A stretch of DNA of 64,000 bases from Ophiocordyceps camponoti-saundersi (nom. inval.) (GCA_003339415.1 PDHQ01000013.1:44931-108930), one strand, 5' to 3'. Positions 20,760 to 36,500 are shown, numbered from the stretch's first letter. The notes: a model not told the origin generated them from the sequence alone. Made by a program: numbers and translations.

Positions 20760-22317
20760 TCAAGTGTGCTTCACGACGTCGGGAACACCTAACTCGACGC
20801 TTTCCTCTAACACTGCGACCCCGTGTCCGACCTTTAACGGCGAGGAAGTGAAGTTGATCGAAGTATCCGGTGAACCTTGCGGTGACAACAGTTCTTCGGG
20901 ACTATCCGCACACCGAACTCTGAAGTCCTCGCGATGTCTCGAAGCATTGGATGAAAGAGGCACCTTTTGCGGGACTTCGTGCTTCTCGGTATTTTTCATG
21001 GTAAACTCGGTACCAAAATCGGGAGCGCTTCCATCATGTCCCAAGCTGGGGCAAAATCATGTCAGTGACAGTCACGTCAATACGAATCGGCTGATCGCGG
21101 TAACTTACCTGCGCTTCTGGATCAAGCTGTCGTCCCTCGACTGTGCGAAATAGCACTCCGTTCCACTCGGTAGCGGCAGGCCTGGAGGAGGACGGAAGGA
21201 GTGTGAGTGAGTTGGTACGCCTATGCCTTTATCCTGTTCAGCCAATCTCCCCAGGTTTTCACAGCGAGGCGAGTGTTTGATAAAGCCCGGGGTCGAACCT
21301 TGGTCCTGCGGACGACCCGCGGCGTCAGAGCTTTCCTCGGCAAGTTGTGGGACGGCTGAGGGCTTGCCGAAGAGTTGTCGAATACTTTCGCTCGATCTGA
21401 AATAGTTTCGGCTGCCAGAGACTTTGGGGATCGGCGGTAGCTGCCGGTCGGACTGCGGTGTCCTGTCCGTCTTCTGAGGGCTAGGCTCACCAGCTTTCAT
21501 GACTGCGCCGATTCCAAGAGTCTGGACCATCTCGGCATCGAAAACAGGCCGCTCGCCCATGGTGTGAAAACCATAGCCGACGGCAGCCGTGGGTGGAATA
21601 TCTCCATTGGCCACGGCGTTGAGGCTCAAAAAGGCTCTGTCGGCAAGCGCAGGGCGACATCGAGGGCAGACGCGGTATCGACATTCTTCCGACAAGGTTG
21701 CAACCCAGGGTTTTTTGTATTGAAACGGGCCAGGTGCACCCTCAAAGGCGGTCGAAAAGGGATGATGAGAGGTGATCTCGGTGCTGTTGTCGTTGCGAAG
21801 TCGCTGCAGCTGAATGGCAGCTTGCACCTGATTGTGGCGGTAAGCGAATGGTTTTCCAAGCAGATGTGCACGAACACCCACATTCTCTCTCTGGCGTAAG
21901 ATGGTGGCTATCTGATCTGGGCGATAGCCAGCCAACTGCTCAGTTGTCATGCCGTCGAAGAGACTGAGAATATCCTCGCGTGCAGCCGGGCTGCCCTTCC
22001 TGACCTTCAGTTGCTCCGACATGCGTTGGCCCAAGACATCGAAGCTTGCCTGGTGGTGGATGATGAATCTGCGTCAGTATGATGGGAAAGACGAGGCAGG
22101 AGATTGAGTAATTTACCACTTCGCCTCGAGAAATAGCGTGCTCGATCAAGTCCTCCCGGTCTTGGGTGCAGTGGTATAGCCAGCCGTTGGGGCCCGGACA
22201 GCGGCAAACGAGACAGAGCAGAGAAGGATCGTAAACACGCGTCATAGTAATGTGTGTGCATTGTGGCTCGAAGACGCAACGCCGCTGTGGGCCTGGCATG
22301 ATTCTGGGAGGCATCAT
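20760..22317 (-). CDS. Conserved-looking protein with Cys-rich segments, unknown function
   Basis: Three exons: 22317-22117, 22049-21109, 21045-20760; 475 aa. Introns are 67 and 63 nt with donors GTAAAT and GTAAGT. I do not recognise the family. The first 60 residues carry six cysteines (CVFEPQC, LCLVCRCPGP, LYHCTQD), and a second pair is CPRC near residue 180, suggesting metal binding. The middle holds QLAGYRPDQIATILRQRENV and a Tyr/Gly-rich GYGFHTMGERPVFD segment. The C-terminal half is Ser/Pro-rich and probably disordered. There is no signal peptide or membrane helix. The start is the first ATG of an open frame that extends upstream without ATG. The CT-rich - strand leader (22400-22900) contains a possible 5' UTR intron, 22588 to 22457. 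Confidence 0.7.
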
Positions 22318-23716
22318 CCCAGAGGCATGCAAGACGAGCGGAGGTTGCAAGTCAGACAGACTCGTCAAAGACGCATCGGGGACGTGAATAGAAGTGATGA
22401 TGAGAAAACGAGAGGATTCGAGATGCTGGTAGACCGCTGAAATGTCGTGAAGAATGCTAATCAGGTGAGAAAGAGAAGCAGGTGAAGAAAGAAAAAAGAT
22501 GACTTTGATTTAGGTAGAAACAGGAGAAGCGACGAGATGAAGCAGACTAACAAGCTGGAGAGGCGAGCTGCTCGAGCATCCCGCTTACCTTCTTCTGAAG
22601 GACAGAGGAATAGAGGCGGAGAGTGAGGGTGTGAGAAGAAGTGTGAGAAAATGGAAATGGTGAGGAGACAGTTGGTGAGCAGGTGCGAGAGGAGATGGAT
22701 ATCTAAATCGATAGCTGATAATAAAGTAGATAAGTCAGTGCAGGATCACCTGACTAACAACGAAGAGTCTTTCCAAGCGTTGAGAACAGGGGAACAGGAA
22801 TAAGGGCGTAGCAGAGAGATGGGATGTTTGGCTTGGACTGAAGAGTGTAACTAGGAAGAGAACTGAAGAGGGATGAAAGAAACTCGACGAGAGTTATCTA
22901 TCGTGTCATGTTCTAAACTTGTTTAACGGTCTGGAAGCCCTCATCTACAGTAGATTTAGTGTTGATATAGTTACGCTAGGATATATGGTTGAAGCAAGCC
23001 TTTGAAGACAGCAAACGCGAGTGCAGAGTATGATGATCATCTCGAGCTATGATGGCTCGATGAAGCAATCCGAGGAGGACTTCAACCGAGAAGAAATTCG
23101 AAATCATCTGATAAAAGGCGTTAATTAACTGCTTAGACTCAAGTCGATGGACATGGTGATTTTGCAGAGGCCATCAACAGCCCATAAGAACAACGTTACT
23201 AGTGACAGAGTGGTGAACCTTGACGATCAATGGGAGAACGGTTCCAAAGAAGCGTCCCTAGCTGGAAGGTAGCAATGATCTTTCCACATATAAATGGAAA
23301 CTCAAACTTTCAAGTCACTCTCTGTTGTTGAAAACACCTCTCCAAGCTGTGACAGCTCTAGACGAGCTCCCATCTCCACACTGTCGACCTTCTATCCGAG
23401 ACTGTCTGAAGATTTCAAGAAACAAAAAACGAGCCGAGGTGTCGCTTACCTAAGCTATTCAGCCAGCAGTGAGCACCGCCTAGGTACCTCCACCACCACC
23501 AGGGTTCCACAGCAGCGTCCTGCAGCGCGAGAGTAAACAAATCCATTGGCCGACGGTCTTCAGGCCCTCCATCGCCGCACCCAACCACCCCCTCCCTGTA
23601 CTCTCTTCCGCCTCTTCCCTCCCACCCCCAGATATATCACAGGCTGCCGAACTTTCTCCTCCCACTCCGCCGCGCCGACGACCAACAAGTAGACGCTTTT
23701 CTTCCCCCCCCCCGTC
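22318..23716. other. 1.4-kb divergent spacer with CT-rich leader
   Basis: The first ~600 bp are purine-rich on the + strand, that is CT-rich on the - strand, as in leaders of active fungal genes; this serves the - strand unknown. The bases 22900-23300 are visibly more AT-rich. A TAGGTACCTC motif is near 23480. A run of ten C (23704-23713) ends three bases before the Mpv17-family start codon. No coding gene recognised. Confidence 0.5.
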
Positions 23717-24675
23717 ATGTCGGTCAAGTTCGAGCGAGAGACGATCAAGCAGACGGCCCAGAACGTCATCTCCAGCGCCGTCCCCGAACATGGCGGTCCC
23801 ATCCCCGGTACCAGCGGCCGACATCCCATCGCCGAGCGTGTCGGCACCGCTCTTACTGGTGGCATGAAGAATGCCGGCTCCGAGGGTTACTTGGCCGTAT
23901 GCTTGTCGGTCCGCGAGAGACGCCCGCCCCCGGTGAGCTGACCATGTCCTCCGATAGGCGTACATCAAGCAGCTCGAGTCCAATCCCCTACGGACCAAGA
24001 TGCTCACGGCCGGATCCCTCGCCGGCGCTCAGGAGCTTATTGCCTCGTGGCTTGCCAAGGATCGTAACAAGCATGGTCACTACTTCACCTCACGCGTCCC
24101 CAAGATGGCTGCATACGGCGCCATCGTCAGCGCGCCTCTGGGCCATCTTCTCATTTGGCTTTTACAAAACTTCTTCCGCGGCCGCACCAGTTTGAGGGCC
24201 AAGATCATGCAAATCCTCGTCAGCAACTTGGTTGTGCGTTCGACTCGAGCTCCAGCTCTTCCTTCTTCTCATCATTTCATGGAGAGCCTCGCGCCCTGAC
24301 TGACTTAACGGCTTTCAGATCGCGCCCATCCAAAACAGCATCTATCTGGTCGCCATGGCCCTGATTGCCGGCGCGCGCACCTATCACCAGGTCCGCGCCA
24401 CCGTCAAAGTCGGCTTCTGGAGAGTCATGCGCATCTCGTGGATCACGTCGCCCATCTGCCTCGCTTTTGCCCAAAAGTTCCTTCCCGATGAGCTCTGGGT
24501 TCCATTCTTCAACCTTGTGTCCTTCGTCATCGGAACCTACATCAACACCGTCACCAAGAAGAAGCGCCTCACTGCTCTCCGCAGGAAACACTTTGGCGAC
24601 GGTCGCAGCAACAGCGGTATGGGCCGATCCGACGACTACCCTCCGCCACCCATGGGCCCGAACCCTCCTTACTAG
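23717..24675 (+). CDS. Mpv17/PMP22-family membrane protein
   Basis: Three exons: 23717-23896, 23958-24233, 24319-24675; 270 aa. Introns are 61 and 85 nt (donors GTATGC and GTGCGT). The family has four membrane helices and includes mammalian Mpv17, PXMP2 and yeast Sym1, small channels of the mitochondrial inner membrane or peroxisome. Family landmarks visible: YIKQLESNPLRTKMLTAG at the start of the domain, RVPKMAAYGAIVSAPLGHLL, and the signature WVPFFNLVSFVIGTYINTV (W-x-x-x-N-F-type box). The first ~65 residues are an extension. The tail is Pro/Tyr-rich (PPPPMGPNPPY) and basic. Location is undecided: no clear presequence, and no SKL end. Confidence 0.88.
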
Positions 24676-25053
24676 GAAGCTATCCTGTATCGCGCAAAAG
24701 GGTCTTGGCTACCCGTGCGGGCCTCGGAGGGGGGGGGGGGGGGGGGAGGAACATACCCGAGAAACTCTAGCCGAAAAGTGTGAGAAATTCGCCGTCTTGG
24801 AATGCTCTCACGATCGAGTATGGCTTTGCGAGAAGGCTTCCAAGAAGCCGGCTCCGTGATAAAGTTGACGAGGACCTTGGAGGGAGTGCGACGTATTGAA
24901 GTCGTCGGAGAGGGCCGCTGTGTATAAAGTCTGGCTAGGATATTTTGTCGACCGTTTTTATGGATCTCCTTCATTCTGGGGCTGTGGTAGTCAAGCCGCT
25001 CAAGTGGCAGTCCGGAGCGGCGACGGTGAAGTGGATTCGTGGGAACTCTCGGC
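24676..25053. other. convergent 3' spacer with G18 tract
   Basis: 378 bp between the stops of the Mpv17-family gene and Snf8. It contains an 18-base G run (24729-24746). Otherwise nothing seen. Confidence 0.6.
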
Positions 25054-25833
25054 TCAGTCTTGCTCGGCGTGAACCATGAAGCTGGGACTCCAAAACTCCC
25101 ACTCGCCGCGCGTCTGCTTGTCGACCCAGAGCATGCCATGGGCAACTAGGTCATCGATGACGGTGTGGCAGCGAGCCGTTTCCCATGCCAGATTATCACG
25201 CAACATGCCGACGCTGACGTAGCCCAGAACCTGGACAGCCTCGACGACGGCAGCCTGGTCGCTGCTAAGCTCGCGGGGCACGCTGCGGACGTAGTCCTTG
25301 CTTCCGACGCGGACGATGCCAAAGCCGCCGCCGAGGGGTTTGAGCGTCTCGACGGCGCGGCGGACGTCGTCCTCTGTAATGTCGGCGCCGGCGGCGGTGG
25401 AAGCAGCAGCAGCAGCAGCCTGCTGGCAAGAGAGACGATCGCTCAACTCACGCAAACCAATAAGTCCACCGTTCTCACCCCTCGTAGCGCCGCAAATGTC
25501 AACGACCCGAACAGCGAGACCAAAGTAAAAATCGTTGACCGTCTTGCCAAGAAGTTGAGCCCAGATACTTCCGCCGCCGCTATCGCCGCTGGCGAGGGGA
25601 TCGACGCCGATGGCGGTGCACATGCGAGCGAACTGAGCGCGGAAGGCAGGGTCGGACCGGATATCCTTAGCGTGCGTCTGCGCGAACTGCTGCAGGAGGG
25701 CGCGGAAGACGGCTAGCTGGCTGGCCAGCGCTGAGGCGTTGCTTGCCCGTAGCGAGGAGCCGTGAGAGGCGTAGTGCTGAGATGTGAGGCGCGAGCGGTC
25801 GAAGGCGCCGATGCCCACGCCCTTGCGAGACAT
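25054..25833 (-). CDS. vps22: ESCRT-II subunit Snf8/Vps22
   Basis: Single exon, 259 aa, close to the 258 aa of human SNF8. ESCRT-II sorts ubiquitinated membrane proteins into multivesicular bodies at endosomes. The N-terminus MSRKGVGIGAFDRS is the family signature. It is followed by the helical hairpin (LASQLAVFRALLQQFAQTH) and FARMCTAIGVDPLAS. Two winged-helix domains follow: DFYFGLAVRVVDICGATRGE, then ITEDDVRRAVETLKPLGGGF and GYVSVGMLRDNLAWETAR. The end (GEWEFWSPSFM) also matches the family. An Ala-rich insert (QQAAAAAASTAAGA, about residues 135-148) lies in the first winged helix. Intact. Confidence 0.95.
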   Translation of the reverse strand: MSRKGVGIGAFDRSRLTSQHYASHGSSLRASNASALASQLAVFRALLQQFAQTHAKDIRSDPAFRAQFARMCTAIGVDPLASGDSGGGSIWAQLLGKTVNDFYFGLAVRVVDICGATRGENGGLIGLRELSDRLSCQQAAAAAASTAAGADITEDDVRRAVETLKPLGGGFGIVRVGSKDYVRSVPRELSSDQAAVVEAVQVLGYVSVGMLRDNLAWETARCHTVIDDLVAHGMLWVDKQTRGEWEFWSPSFMVHAEQD

Positions 25834-26448
25834 TGTGAGGGTGGGATGTCGATGATGGTCGGTTAGTCGGGGGAGGGATTGGTTGAAAGAAGGGGAGAGA
25901 AAAAGAAGAGGAGAGAGATAGATAGAGATAGAGACACAGGGTGAGTTCGCCGAGTAGAGTTGACCAAGTCTTCGTTGGCCTGTTAGCTGGGGGCTTGCTT
26001 AGTGCCTAGACATGTATGGAGTCCTCGGTGGGGAGGAAAGGGTGAAGAAAGACGTGTGGGGCTCGACCGAAGCCTATCGCTGTTATCGGGCAGCTTGACG
26101 TCATGTCTTCAACACGATGCACATGCCAAAATATGTATAAAGACGTACATAGAAGAGAAGACGCTGGTTCTATTTCAATGCGCCATCTACATATCCGTGC
26201 TTAGAGCTGCATCTTTACTCTGGAATAATTCTGTCTGACATGGGGATAGCTTTCATGCAGTAGGCCACAATCTGTTTCTGCCGGGCCAGCACTACCCCTC
26301 GCATGTTCCCCTTCGCTTTCTCGATCGCTTGGGCAAACCTCATCATCTCAACATAATTGCCGCTGCCTGTCCGGTTCGCCGTCGCAAACGCCATATGCTA
26401 TGCGTAAACCTAGGATTGGGGGGGGGGGGGGATTTGGTCTTTCGATCG
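25834..26448. other. intergenic spacer
   Basis: 615 bp. GAGA/GATAGA-rich leader of Snf8 near 25880-25940, then ordinary sequence, then a G14 run (26418-26431) just past the stop of the DnaJ gene. No gene seen. Confidence 0.5.
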
Positions 26449-27857
26449 CTATTGCGTCTGGCATTGAGCCTGTCCTTCTTCGGCGTCTTCGTCCTCCCAT
26501 TCGTTGAAGCGCGGGTCTCCCGAATTCTCACCCATCTGTCAAGCTGTTAGTCGATCGGCGACTCGGCGTCTAAGTACCGAGACTCACCTTTTCCAAGTCA
26601 GCTTCGTCATCGTATTCAACCTCGTCAACCTCCTCGGCCTCGATCGCAGGCGCACTCGGGGGCGGTAGCATCTTGTTCAGGGCCTCATATGCCGCGTCGT
26701 CTTTCAGCCAACCGTCTTTCGGAAATTCGACCTCAACGAGCAAATACAAATCGCCCCTGTTATCGCCTCCCTTCACCGGCATGCCTTCTCCCTCGATCTT
26801 CAGACAGTCACCAGGCCTCAGAATTTTGCCCCGCGGCCGCGAGATTGAAATACCTCGCCCGTCAAGGTGGGTGAGCACGACGCGGGAAAAGCCTGTTAGA
26901 GCTTCGCTCAGGGAGATCTTGAGTGCCGCCGATAGATCGTTTCCGATGCGCGAAAAGGTCTCGTGGTGCTCCTCCTCTAGTATGAAGACAATATTGCCCG
27001 GCATCTGATCGGGAAGCTGGTCGGCTTCACCCGCCAAGACAATGCGCTCGCCTTGTAGAGACCCTCGGGGGATGTAAATCTCGAGTGCCTTCTTTTCCTG
27101 AACCGTCCGTTTGCCCTTGCATTTTTTACAGCGATCCTTTTCCTTGAAAAACTGCCCGGATCCTTGACAGTGGTCGCAGATGACGGCTTCGCGCCCCATC
27201 ATGCCGGGTCCGATTTGCCGGAGGGCCTCGACTATGCCTTCGCCCTTGCAGCGGTCGCACTTGGCAGGCTTCGCCTTTTCCTTGCCGCCCGAGCCCTTGC
27301 ACTGGGCGCACAGAACTTGTTTGTTAGCCACGAATTTAGCCGTCTTGCCCTTGTAAAGATCCTCGAGCGTGACCTTGTATTCCTGCTCCTCGTCGGCACC
27401 TCTCCGCGGCCGCTGAGGCCCGCCAGGACCTCCTACGTTGAGGCCAAACATTTGGGATAGAATATCGTCGAGATTGACCTCCGGGCCGGGGCGAGAGCCA
27501 TCGAAGGCTGCCATGCCGTGGGTGTCGTAGAGTTCGCGTATTTGCTCATCGCTGAGGATCTCGTACGCGCTCGTCATTTCTTTGAACTTGATCTCAGACT
27601 CTTGCCGTTGCTCGGCGGGGACCTTGTCGGGGTGGTAACGCAGAGCGGCCTATGCCACATGAAGGTCAGTGACGCTCAGACCGGGGAAGGGTCTCTGTGT
27701 GTACCTTGCGATATGCCTTTTTGATCTGCTCTTGTGAGGCGCCCCTGTCCACAGACAGTAACTCTGGATGAAGTTGTTAGAGAAGGGGGGCGGCGATAAG
27801 CCTCGGGAATTCGGGTCGCCGCGTACCGTAGAGATCAACTTCTGATGTGTCTGCCAT
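26449..27857 (-). CDS. Type I DnaJ (Hsp40) co-chaperone with C-terminal CaaX
   Basis: Four exons: 27857-27827, 27763-27705, 27649-26588, 26535-26449; 412 aa. J domain with HPD (ALRYHPDK), a short Gly/Phe region, and four zinc-binding repeats (CAQCKGSG, CDRCKGEG, CDHCQGSG, CKKCKGKR; the last is degenerate). The substrate-binding domain has GNIVFILEEEHHETFSRIGN. It stimulates Hsp70 ATPase and delivers clients. The last intron (26587-26536, 52 nt, donor GTGAGT) leads to a 28-codon exon ending CQTQ, a CaaX-like box comparable to the farnesylated CASQ of yeast Ydj1. Without splicing the protein would end VSLGT. The layout is closest to Ydj1/Xdj1; which paralogue is undecided. Confidence 0.92.
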
Positions 27858-30962
<3,105 letters not shown>

Positions 30963-31702
30963 GTGCACCGTCCCAGCTCAAAACTCTTTACCGCCGCTGC
31001 CGATGCCCTCACTCGTTGTTGCTCTGGTCGGCGCCCCAGTGTTTGACACTGAGTTGAGGGACTTGAATCACTTGATGATACGGAGCGACCCACTCTACCG
31101 CATATCAATGGTGTCTCCGTCCACGACGTACAAAGTGCTTCAACCACAGTGCCGGGCATTTATTCCGCGTCTCTTGTGATCAAACCAGGAGAAGTCACGT
31201 CTTACGCCGCCAACAAGCCAGACAACACCCGGCTCCAGTCATCATCCCTTCACGACATGCACATCAGACGTGCCCAATATCAAAATGACGTACACCAGAC
31301 TTTGGGACAAAGTGAGCAGGATCTGATATTGACATCCTTCATCTACCTATATGCTACCCCCTCACGCATGGACTCGCGCCAGCCTTATCCATATTGACAG
31401 ATTTTCACCGACAATGCGTCCTAAGAATTATTCTATCTACTTTCAACGCAGCAGTGTCGTCGAGCAGCGGGAGACAGTAGATACCTAGTCAGGCAACCGA
31501 AAAAGAAGAAGAAAAAATGTCGGCAACTTGCGTTCAAGGCTCTTCCGTCATAGTGTCGGCTACCAAATCGAGCGCCCCAGACTCTCGCCAGATGACAGAC
31601 ACTATTAATGCAGGAGAATTTCCGAGGCCGTAACCTCGTCTTGTATATACCTCTCAAAGAATTGAAACAATCGAATCGCCATTCAGGTGCATAATCGTGG
31701 CC
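30963..31702. other. convergent 3' spacer
   Basis: 740 bp between the stops of mitochondrial GluRS and NoxR. Both 3' UTRs should lie here. An A-rich AAAGAAGAAGAAAAAA run is near 31502-31518. I see no gene or notable repeat. Confidence 0.55.
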
Positions 31703-33551
31703 TCAGACCTCGTAGACCCATATCTGGCACAATTGTTAGTCACGAAACAAAGACGACGAATAGTATCACTATGCTCACCTCCATCTTGGCCGTATCCTGC
31801 CTTTGTCTTCTAGCACTGTCCGTAGCGGACTGAATGGCCATCTCCAGGTCGTCCTGATCTCCCAGAGTAATGAGGTCCCCGTCCGGCGCCTCGTCGTCGG
31901 GAATCTTCATCTTGAACCTCCGTCGCAAGTTGAACTTCTCCCTCACGCAATCAACGAGGTCCGGAAACTCGATGGCCACGCCGACCATAACGTAGCGCAC
32001 GTCATCGGCATGGACTTTGATCCTGATCTTACGAATGTCGCCGCGTCGTGACGGCGCGCGAGAGCCAGATCTGTAAGATGGACCACGCCTGTTGTTGGAC
32101 ACCATTTCGAACTCGGCTCCATCCAGCGACCCGTCATCATAGTCGGAGCCCTCTTCATCATCGTATCGTTGTCTCGGGCGATTATTGGCTCGGCTGCCTC
32201 TCTGACCGTAGCCTCCGCCACCCTGATACATGTCGTATAAGTCATCAGGGTACATATCTTCCTCATCAACTGCTTGCCGCGACGGCCTCTGTGAGAAACC
32301 CCTGCTGGCGGTAGACGCAGAGGCTGACCTTTGAGGCCACGGCCGACCATCTTGCGGTGATGCCGACTTCAGATACCTCCGGCTAGGAACATCGGAAGAA
32401 ATGCTGAGTTTCGCAGGCGGTCTCGGGCCCCCGCTACGAACAGAAACGCCTCGGCTGGGGCGGTCATTTTCCGGAGGAGGCGTTGGGGGGAAAACATTCC
32501 GGTTTCCGGGTGGCTCAGACTGTTGCCTTCTGGATTGAAGCTCGGGTCTGACGAGATTAGTTGCGGCAAAGGAGATGTTGTCCGTCGGCCTATCATCTTT
32601 GACCTCGGTCTTTGTAGCCTATAAACAATAGTCAGTGGACCGGGCTTTTAGGTTATAACATGAGACTTCAACAACCGCGCCATGTCCCGCATCTGTGCTA
32701 TACTTACGTTCTTGATTTCGGAACCAGTGAAACCAGTGAAAGCATTGGACCGATCTGAAGCAGCGACAAGTCTCGCCTTGCCCAGATAGTCCTTCGTCTT
32801 CAGATTTCGTACTTTTGCGTCGTTGGGCCGGTAGACGACGCCAACTGGAATGGAGAAGACAGTGTAGCCCTGGGGTGAAGGTATCAGTGGCATGCCTAAC
32901 AGCAGAAGAACGACCAAATTCACTGACCTCGGCTTCTTCGCCAATGGCTTCATCGATGACGTTGTGATCCTCCACCACCTTTTCCTTGACAGCATAAACC
33001 AGGTCCTGCATGCCAGCATCCGTCTGTTGAAGGTAGATGTAACATAGGCCGCGGTTGAAAAGAACTTCGCAAGAGTACAATTTGAAGAGAAGGCCCAGTT
33101 GAGCATAGTCAATCTGCGTGTTGCCGCGCAAATACAAGAGGGTGTCGTTGAAGTTGGCCAGCGCCTCTTCGAAATCGCCGAGTAGAAAGTTCGATACGCC
33201 TTGTTGGAAGTAGGCTACGGCGAGATATTGGTCGAGCCGAATAGCCCGCTGGTAGCATTCGACCTGGACGAAACGGTCAGACACATCTCTCATGCGGACA
33301 CATGATTTGCGGTAGACTCACGGCCTTTTCGTGTTCGCCGAGGGTAGCATGAATGACGCCCATGTTGAAGAGGATCTTGCTCGTGTCTGCAATCTTGTCA
33401 AATTCGCCGAGAGCTTCCTCGAATTCATTGTTGTCGTAGCGGGCCAAGGCCGCTACCCAAGTTTCGATTTCCTGCAGACGCGACGCGGTTAATGCGAGAT
33501 GTTCGGTTGATGTTTTGCAAGCAGCAGGTCACTCACCTGCTTGAGAGACAT
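31703..33551 (-). CDS. noxR: NADPH oxidase regulator NoxR (p67phox-like)
   Basis: Six exons: 33551-33537, 33471-33322, 33263-32928, 32869-32708, 32618-31779, 31723-31703; 507 aa. NoxR binds Rac and activates NoxA/NoxB superoxide production in hyphal growth and development. N-terminal TPRs: ILFNMGVIHATLGEHEKA, AVAYFQQGVSNFLLGDFEEA and CEVLFNRGLCYIYLQQTDAG. Next comes the activation-domain-like segment YTVFSIPVGVVYRPNDAKV. The middle is Pro/Ser/Arg-rich and disordered. The C-terminal PB1 domain (RKIRIKVHADDVRYVMVGV, then the acidic ITLGDQDDLEMAI) is the site for Cdc24/scaffold binding. Exon 1 is only 15 nt, and the last exon encodes just six residues (IWVYEV). Introns are 55-89 nt. Confidence 0.94.
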
Positions 33552-36500
33552 GGCCGAGGTTCGCTCAGTCTGGAGGAGGGACTGGTTTTATGAGACTTAT
33601 GCGAGGATTTAATGGCGGTCCGGCCAACGTGTGAGGTCGGCGACCGCCTCCGATGTACTTGGTTGGTCACGTCGGCTTCCAGTGCTTTCCAGAGTCGATA
33701 TAGGAAAGATGGTGTGTTGCCACGACCAATCCGTCGGCGGAAGTGAAGTATCCTTAACCAAGTCAATGTCCGACGAGAGTAAGATGGAATAAATTCCCCT
33801 ATCGCAGCGTTTTCCAGAACCTCGGCCTCTTTGAGACGCAGACAGTCATAGATAACGTCAGGTACGTGAGATTGGAGCGAACGGCGTCGAAGCGGTTGAG
33901 GCGTAGGAGGGGCTTGCGGGATGGCGGTGGCTTGGTGAAAGTAGAGGCTCCGTTCCGGCCAGAAGTGGCGTTCTTTGTGACGGTCTCCGTCCGGCGAACA
34001 GTCTGGTCGGGGAGAGGACTAAAACACTCGGCCGACGCACGCGATCAGAACAAGAGATCCGGCCAAGAGGATGTCGTCGAGGAGAGGCCGGTTTTCTGGC
34101 AGGGCCGGCCAGCCGGAGCGATCAGACGACAAGAGGAAGTCTCGACGAGGGAGCAAAGAGGTGAGAGCCAACTGTAAGACTCCAATGGGTGGCGATGATG
34201 GGAAAGAAAAGTGAAGGGAAAGGGGAGCGGAGGATGGAAGAGAGAAAGAGGAGGAACGAGTGAAGGAGGCGCCGGAAGTGGTGGTGGAAAGGAAAGTCGC
34301 AGTAGCCGCCCGTGGCTGCGACTGGTACGGGCCGGCAACTTGGGACACAGCAGATATGGGGCATCCGTGCCTCGTTGAGAGTACTTGACAGATACGCACC
34401 CGGCTACGGCTAAGTGGGTGGTCTCTGCCCACGACACACGTACAGGGCCGGTACAGACGGTGTGCAGAGTACTGCACCCTTCCTGCAGACTTGGCAACCC
34501 CACCAGGGATCGCAAACGTTAGCGCTTTTACTAGCCCCGCTTATGAGGTACTGCGTCGCGTCCTTTTTCATTAAAGAAGACGACGAGCTGAGAGAGAGAG
34601 AGAGAGTTAATCCACCAGTGTACTGTTGTACGCATATAAGTATGTGTGTGTATGTGTATCTTTCATGGTTATCCATAGTAAGGAAGAAAACAATCATCAC
34701 AAGGAGCTGATTCAATTGAACTGTAATAGGGCATCAACCGGAGGTGGACATGTTCTACGAACAGAGAGGGGGGGAAGGGGGTACTCCTATCCGTACTAGT
34801 AGAGTGCAGTAGGTAGGTACTTAGTAGGTAGTTGCCCGCCTCCTCCTACCTCTTCTTAGTATCCATACTATGTAGGCTTCCTATATGTGCCTAGCTCTAC
34901 TAGCAGACTCCCTAGATTCCTATAGCGGTCCGAATCTTTGCTGCAGAAAGAACCGGGCATTTATCAACACGTGCCGACTGGAGAACAAGCAGCCTCTCCC
35001 AAAATATGCTATTGGACTTGTCACTGCATTCTGCATTCCGTTCATTGGGCACCGACTGGTCACTGCAAAGGAGGTGGACGCATGGGCCCCGCACGTCCTC
35101 AATGCTTGCTGCTCCTTTCTCCCAGGACAAGGACTAGGGGTCGTCCTGTCACGCGGCCTGTGCTTGCATCAGGGGGTGCGCTCCAGCGGATCAGGAGCTA
35201 TGCCGCACGCGTTCCGGGAGGAGCTTGAAGAACACGCAGTTGGCACATACTCTTTGCCCAACTTCAACTTGCTCCAAAAAGTGACGGCTTTGTCTTTCTC
35301 GGTCTTGTTCGTTTTTCTACGTGTGTACATATGTATCCACGTCATCTTGGCTACCGTTGTGCCACTCGCACCACGGCGTACCTCTACATACTGCCTGAGG
35401 CTCTGCATGAGTAAACTCGCCAAGTGACCCCCAAAAAAGGTTGTTCAAAAGTTTCGGGGCCACGTCATAATCTCCCTCTAGGCTCTCTCTAGACTCCAGG
35501 TGTGCCTCGCACCTCGTCTGGAATAATATGTCAGCCCTTCTAGCGTGCATAAAAGCCCGACAGATCCCTGGAAACTAAATCAGCTGTGCAGTACTCCGTA
35601 CACGTTCTGGTACCTGCCTGTGGTCTGCATTTAACGGCCCATCAGATAAAGGCTACCCGAGACATCACACTAGAGGCGCCATGCTCCGAGTATACTCGAT
35701 CTTAATGCAGATGCTTCAGCGGCGCCTGGCGGTGTCTCGGGAAAGTACCAGCCTATTTTAAGGGGTCATACGCTGTCGTTTGAAGAGCAGTCGTATTCGC
35801 ACACCATCTCTCTGTACCCGCACACTCTTCGTTTATCGAACGTCTCCATTTAAAAACATGTACGTTGTACCTGTACGGATACGGTCGGATACCGGAGACC
35901 TCATCCGGCGCCGGATCGACAGCTATTCAGACGAGACTCGATCTACCGCTGCGCGAGTTACAGAAAAGTCTGAGCATGCGCTTGATTGCCAGACAGAAAC
36001 AACGACTATATAGTCATCATTATGCGCTGTCAGCTCTACTATTCCGTAGACTGTCCATCATCATCTTGACATGGCAGAGACTCTCTCTGTGTGTGTATGT
36101 ACGTGCGTGTGTGTGTGTGTGTGCGCGCGAAAAGTGTGCTCGTTCCTTCATAGACCAATACCAGGAGGCTGTTAGCGCTATTCAATTTCGTCCGCTGGTG
36201 AAGCAAGGTTGCGTCCTCCTTATATCCCTGCTTCAGCTTGCCATTGGCCTGGCTCTTCTGCGCCTTTCATTTGTTGCTCATCTTAGCTCCAGCGGCTCCA
36301 CGGCCTCTCTCGACCCTGGTAAACTCCCACGTGGATGCGCCCTTTCGACCCCCTGGCGAGGCTTTCGGCTCGCCAACTCCCGTTTTCCAAGCTCCTAAAA
36401 CCAAAAGGTGTTTTCTAATCGAACATACATACCTAGATAGTAGGGTAGTTGTGTATGGACTTAATTCGTAGGTACGCATACCCATCTTATAAATACTACA

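Noticed and set aside
34885..35427. 180-codon ATG frame on the + strand
   Set aside because: No recognisable domain, odd residue composition and no supporting splice or promoter context; probably chance.
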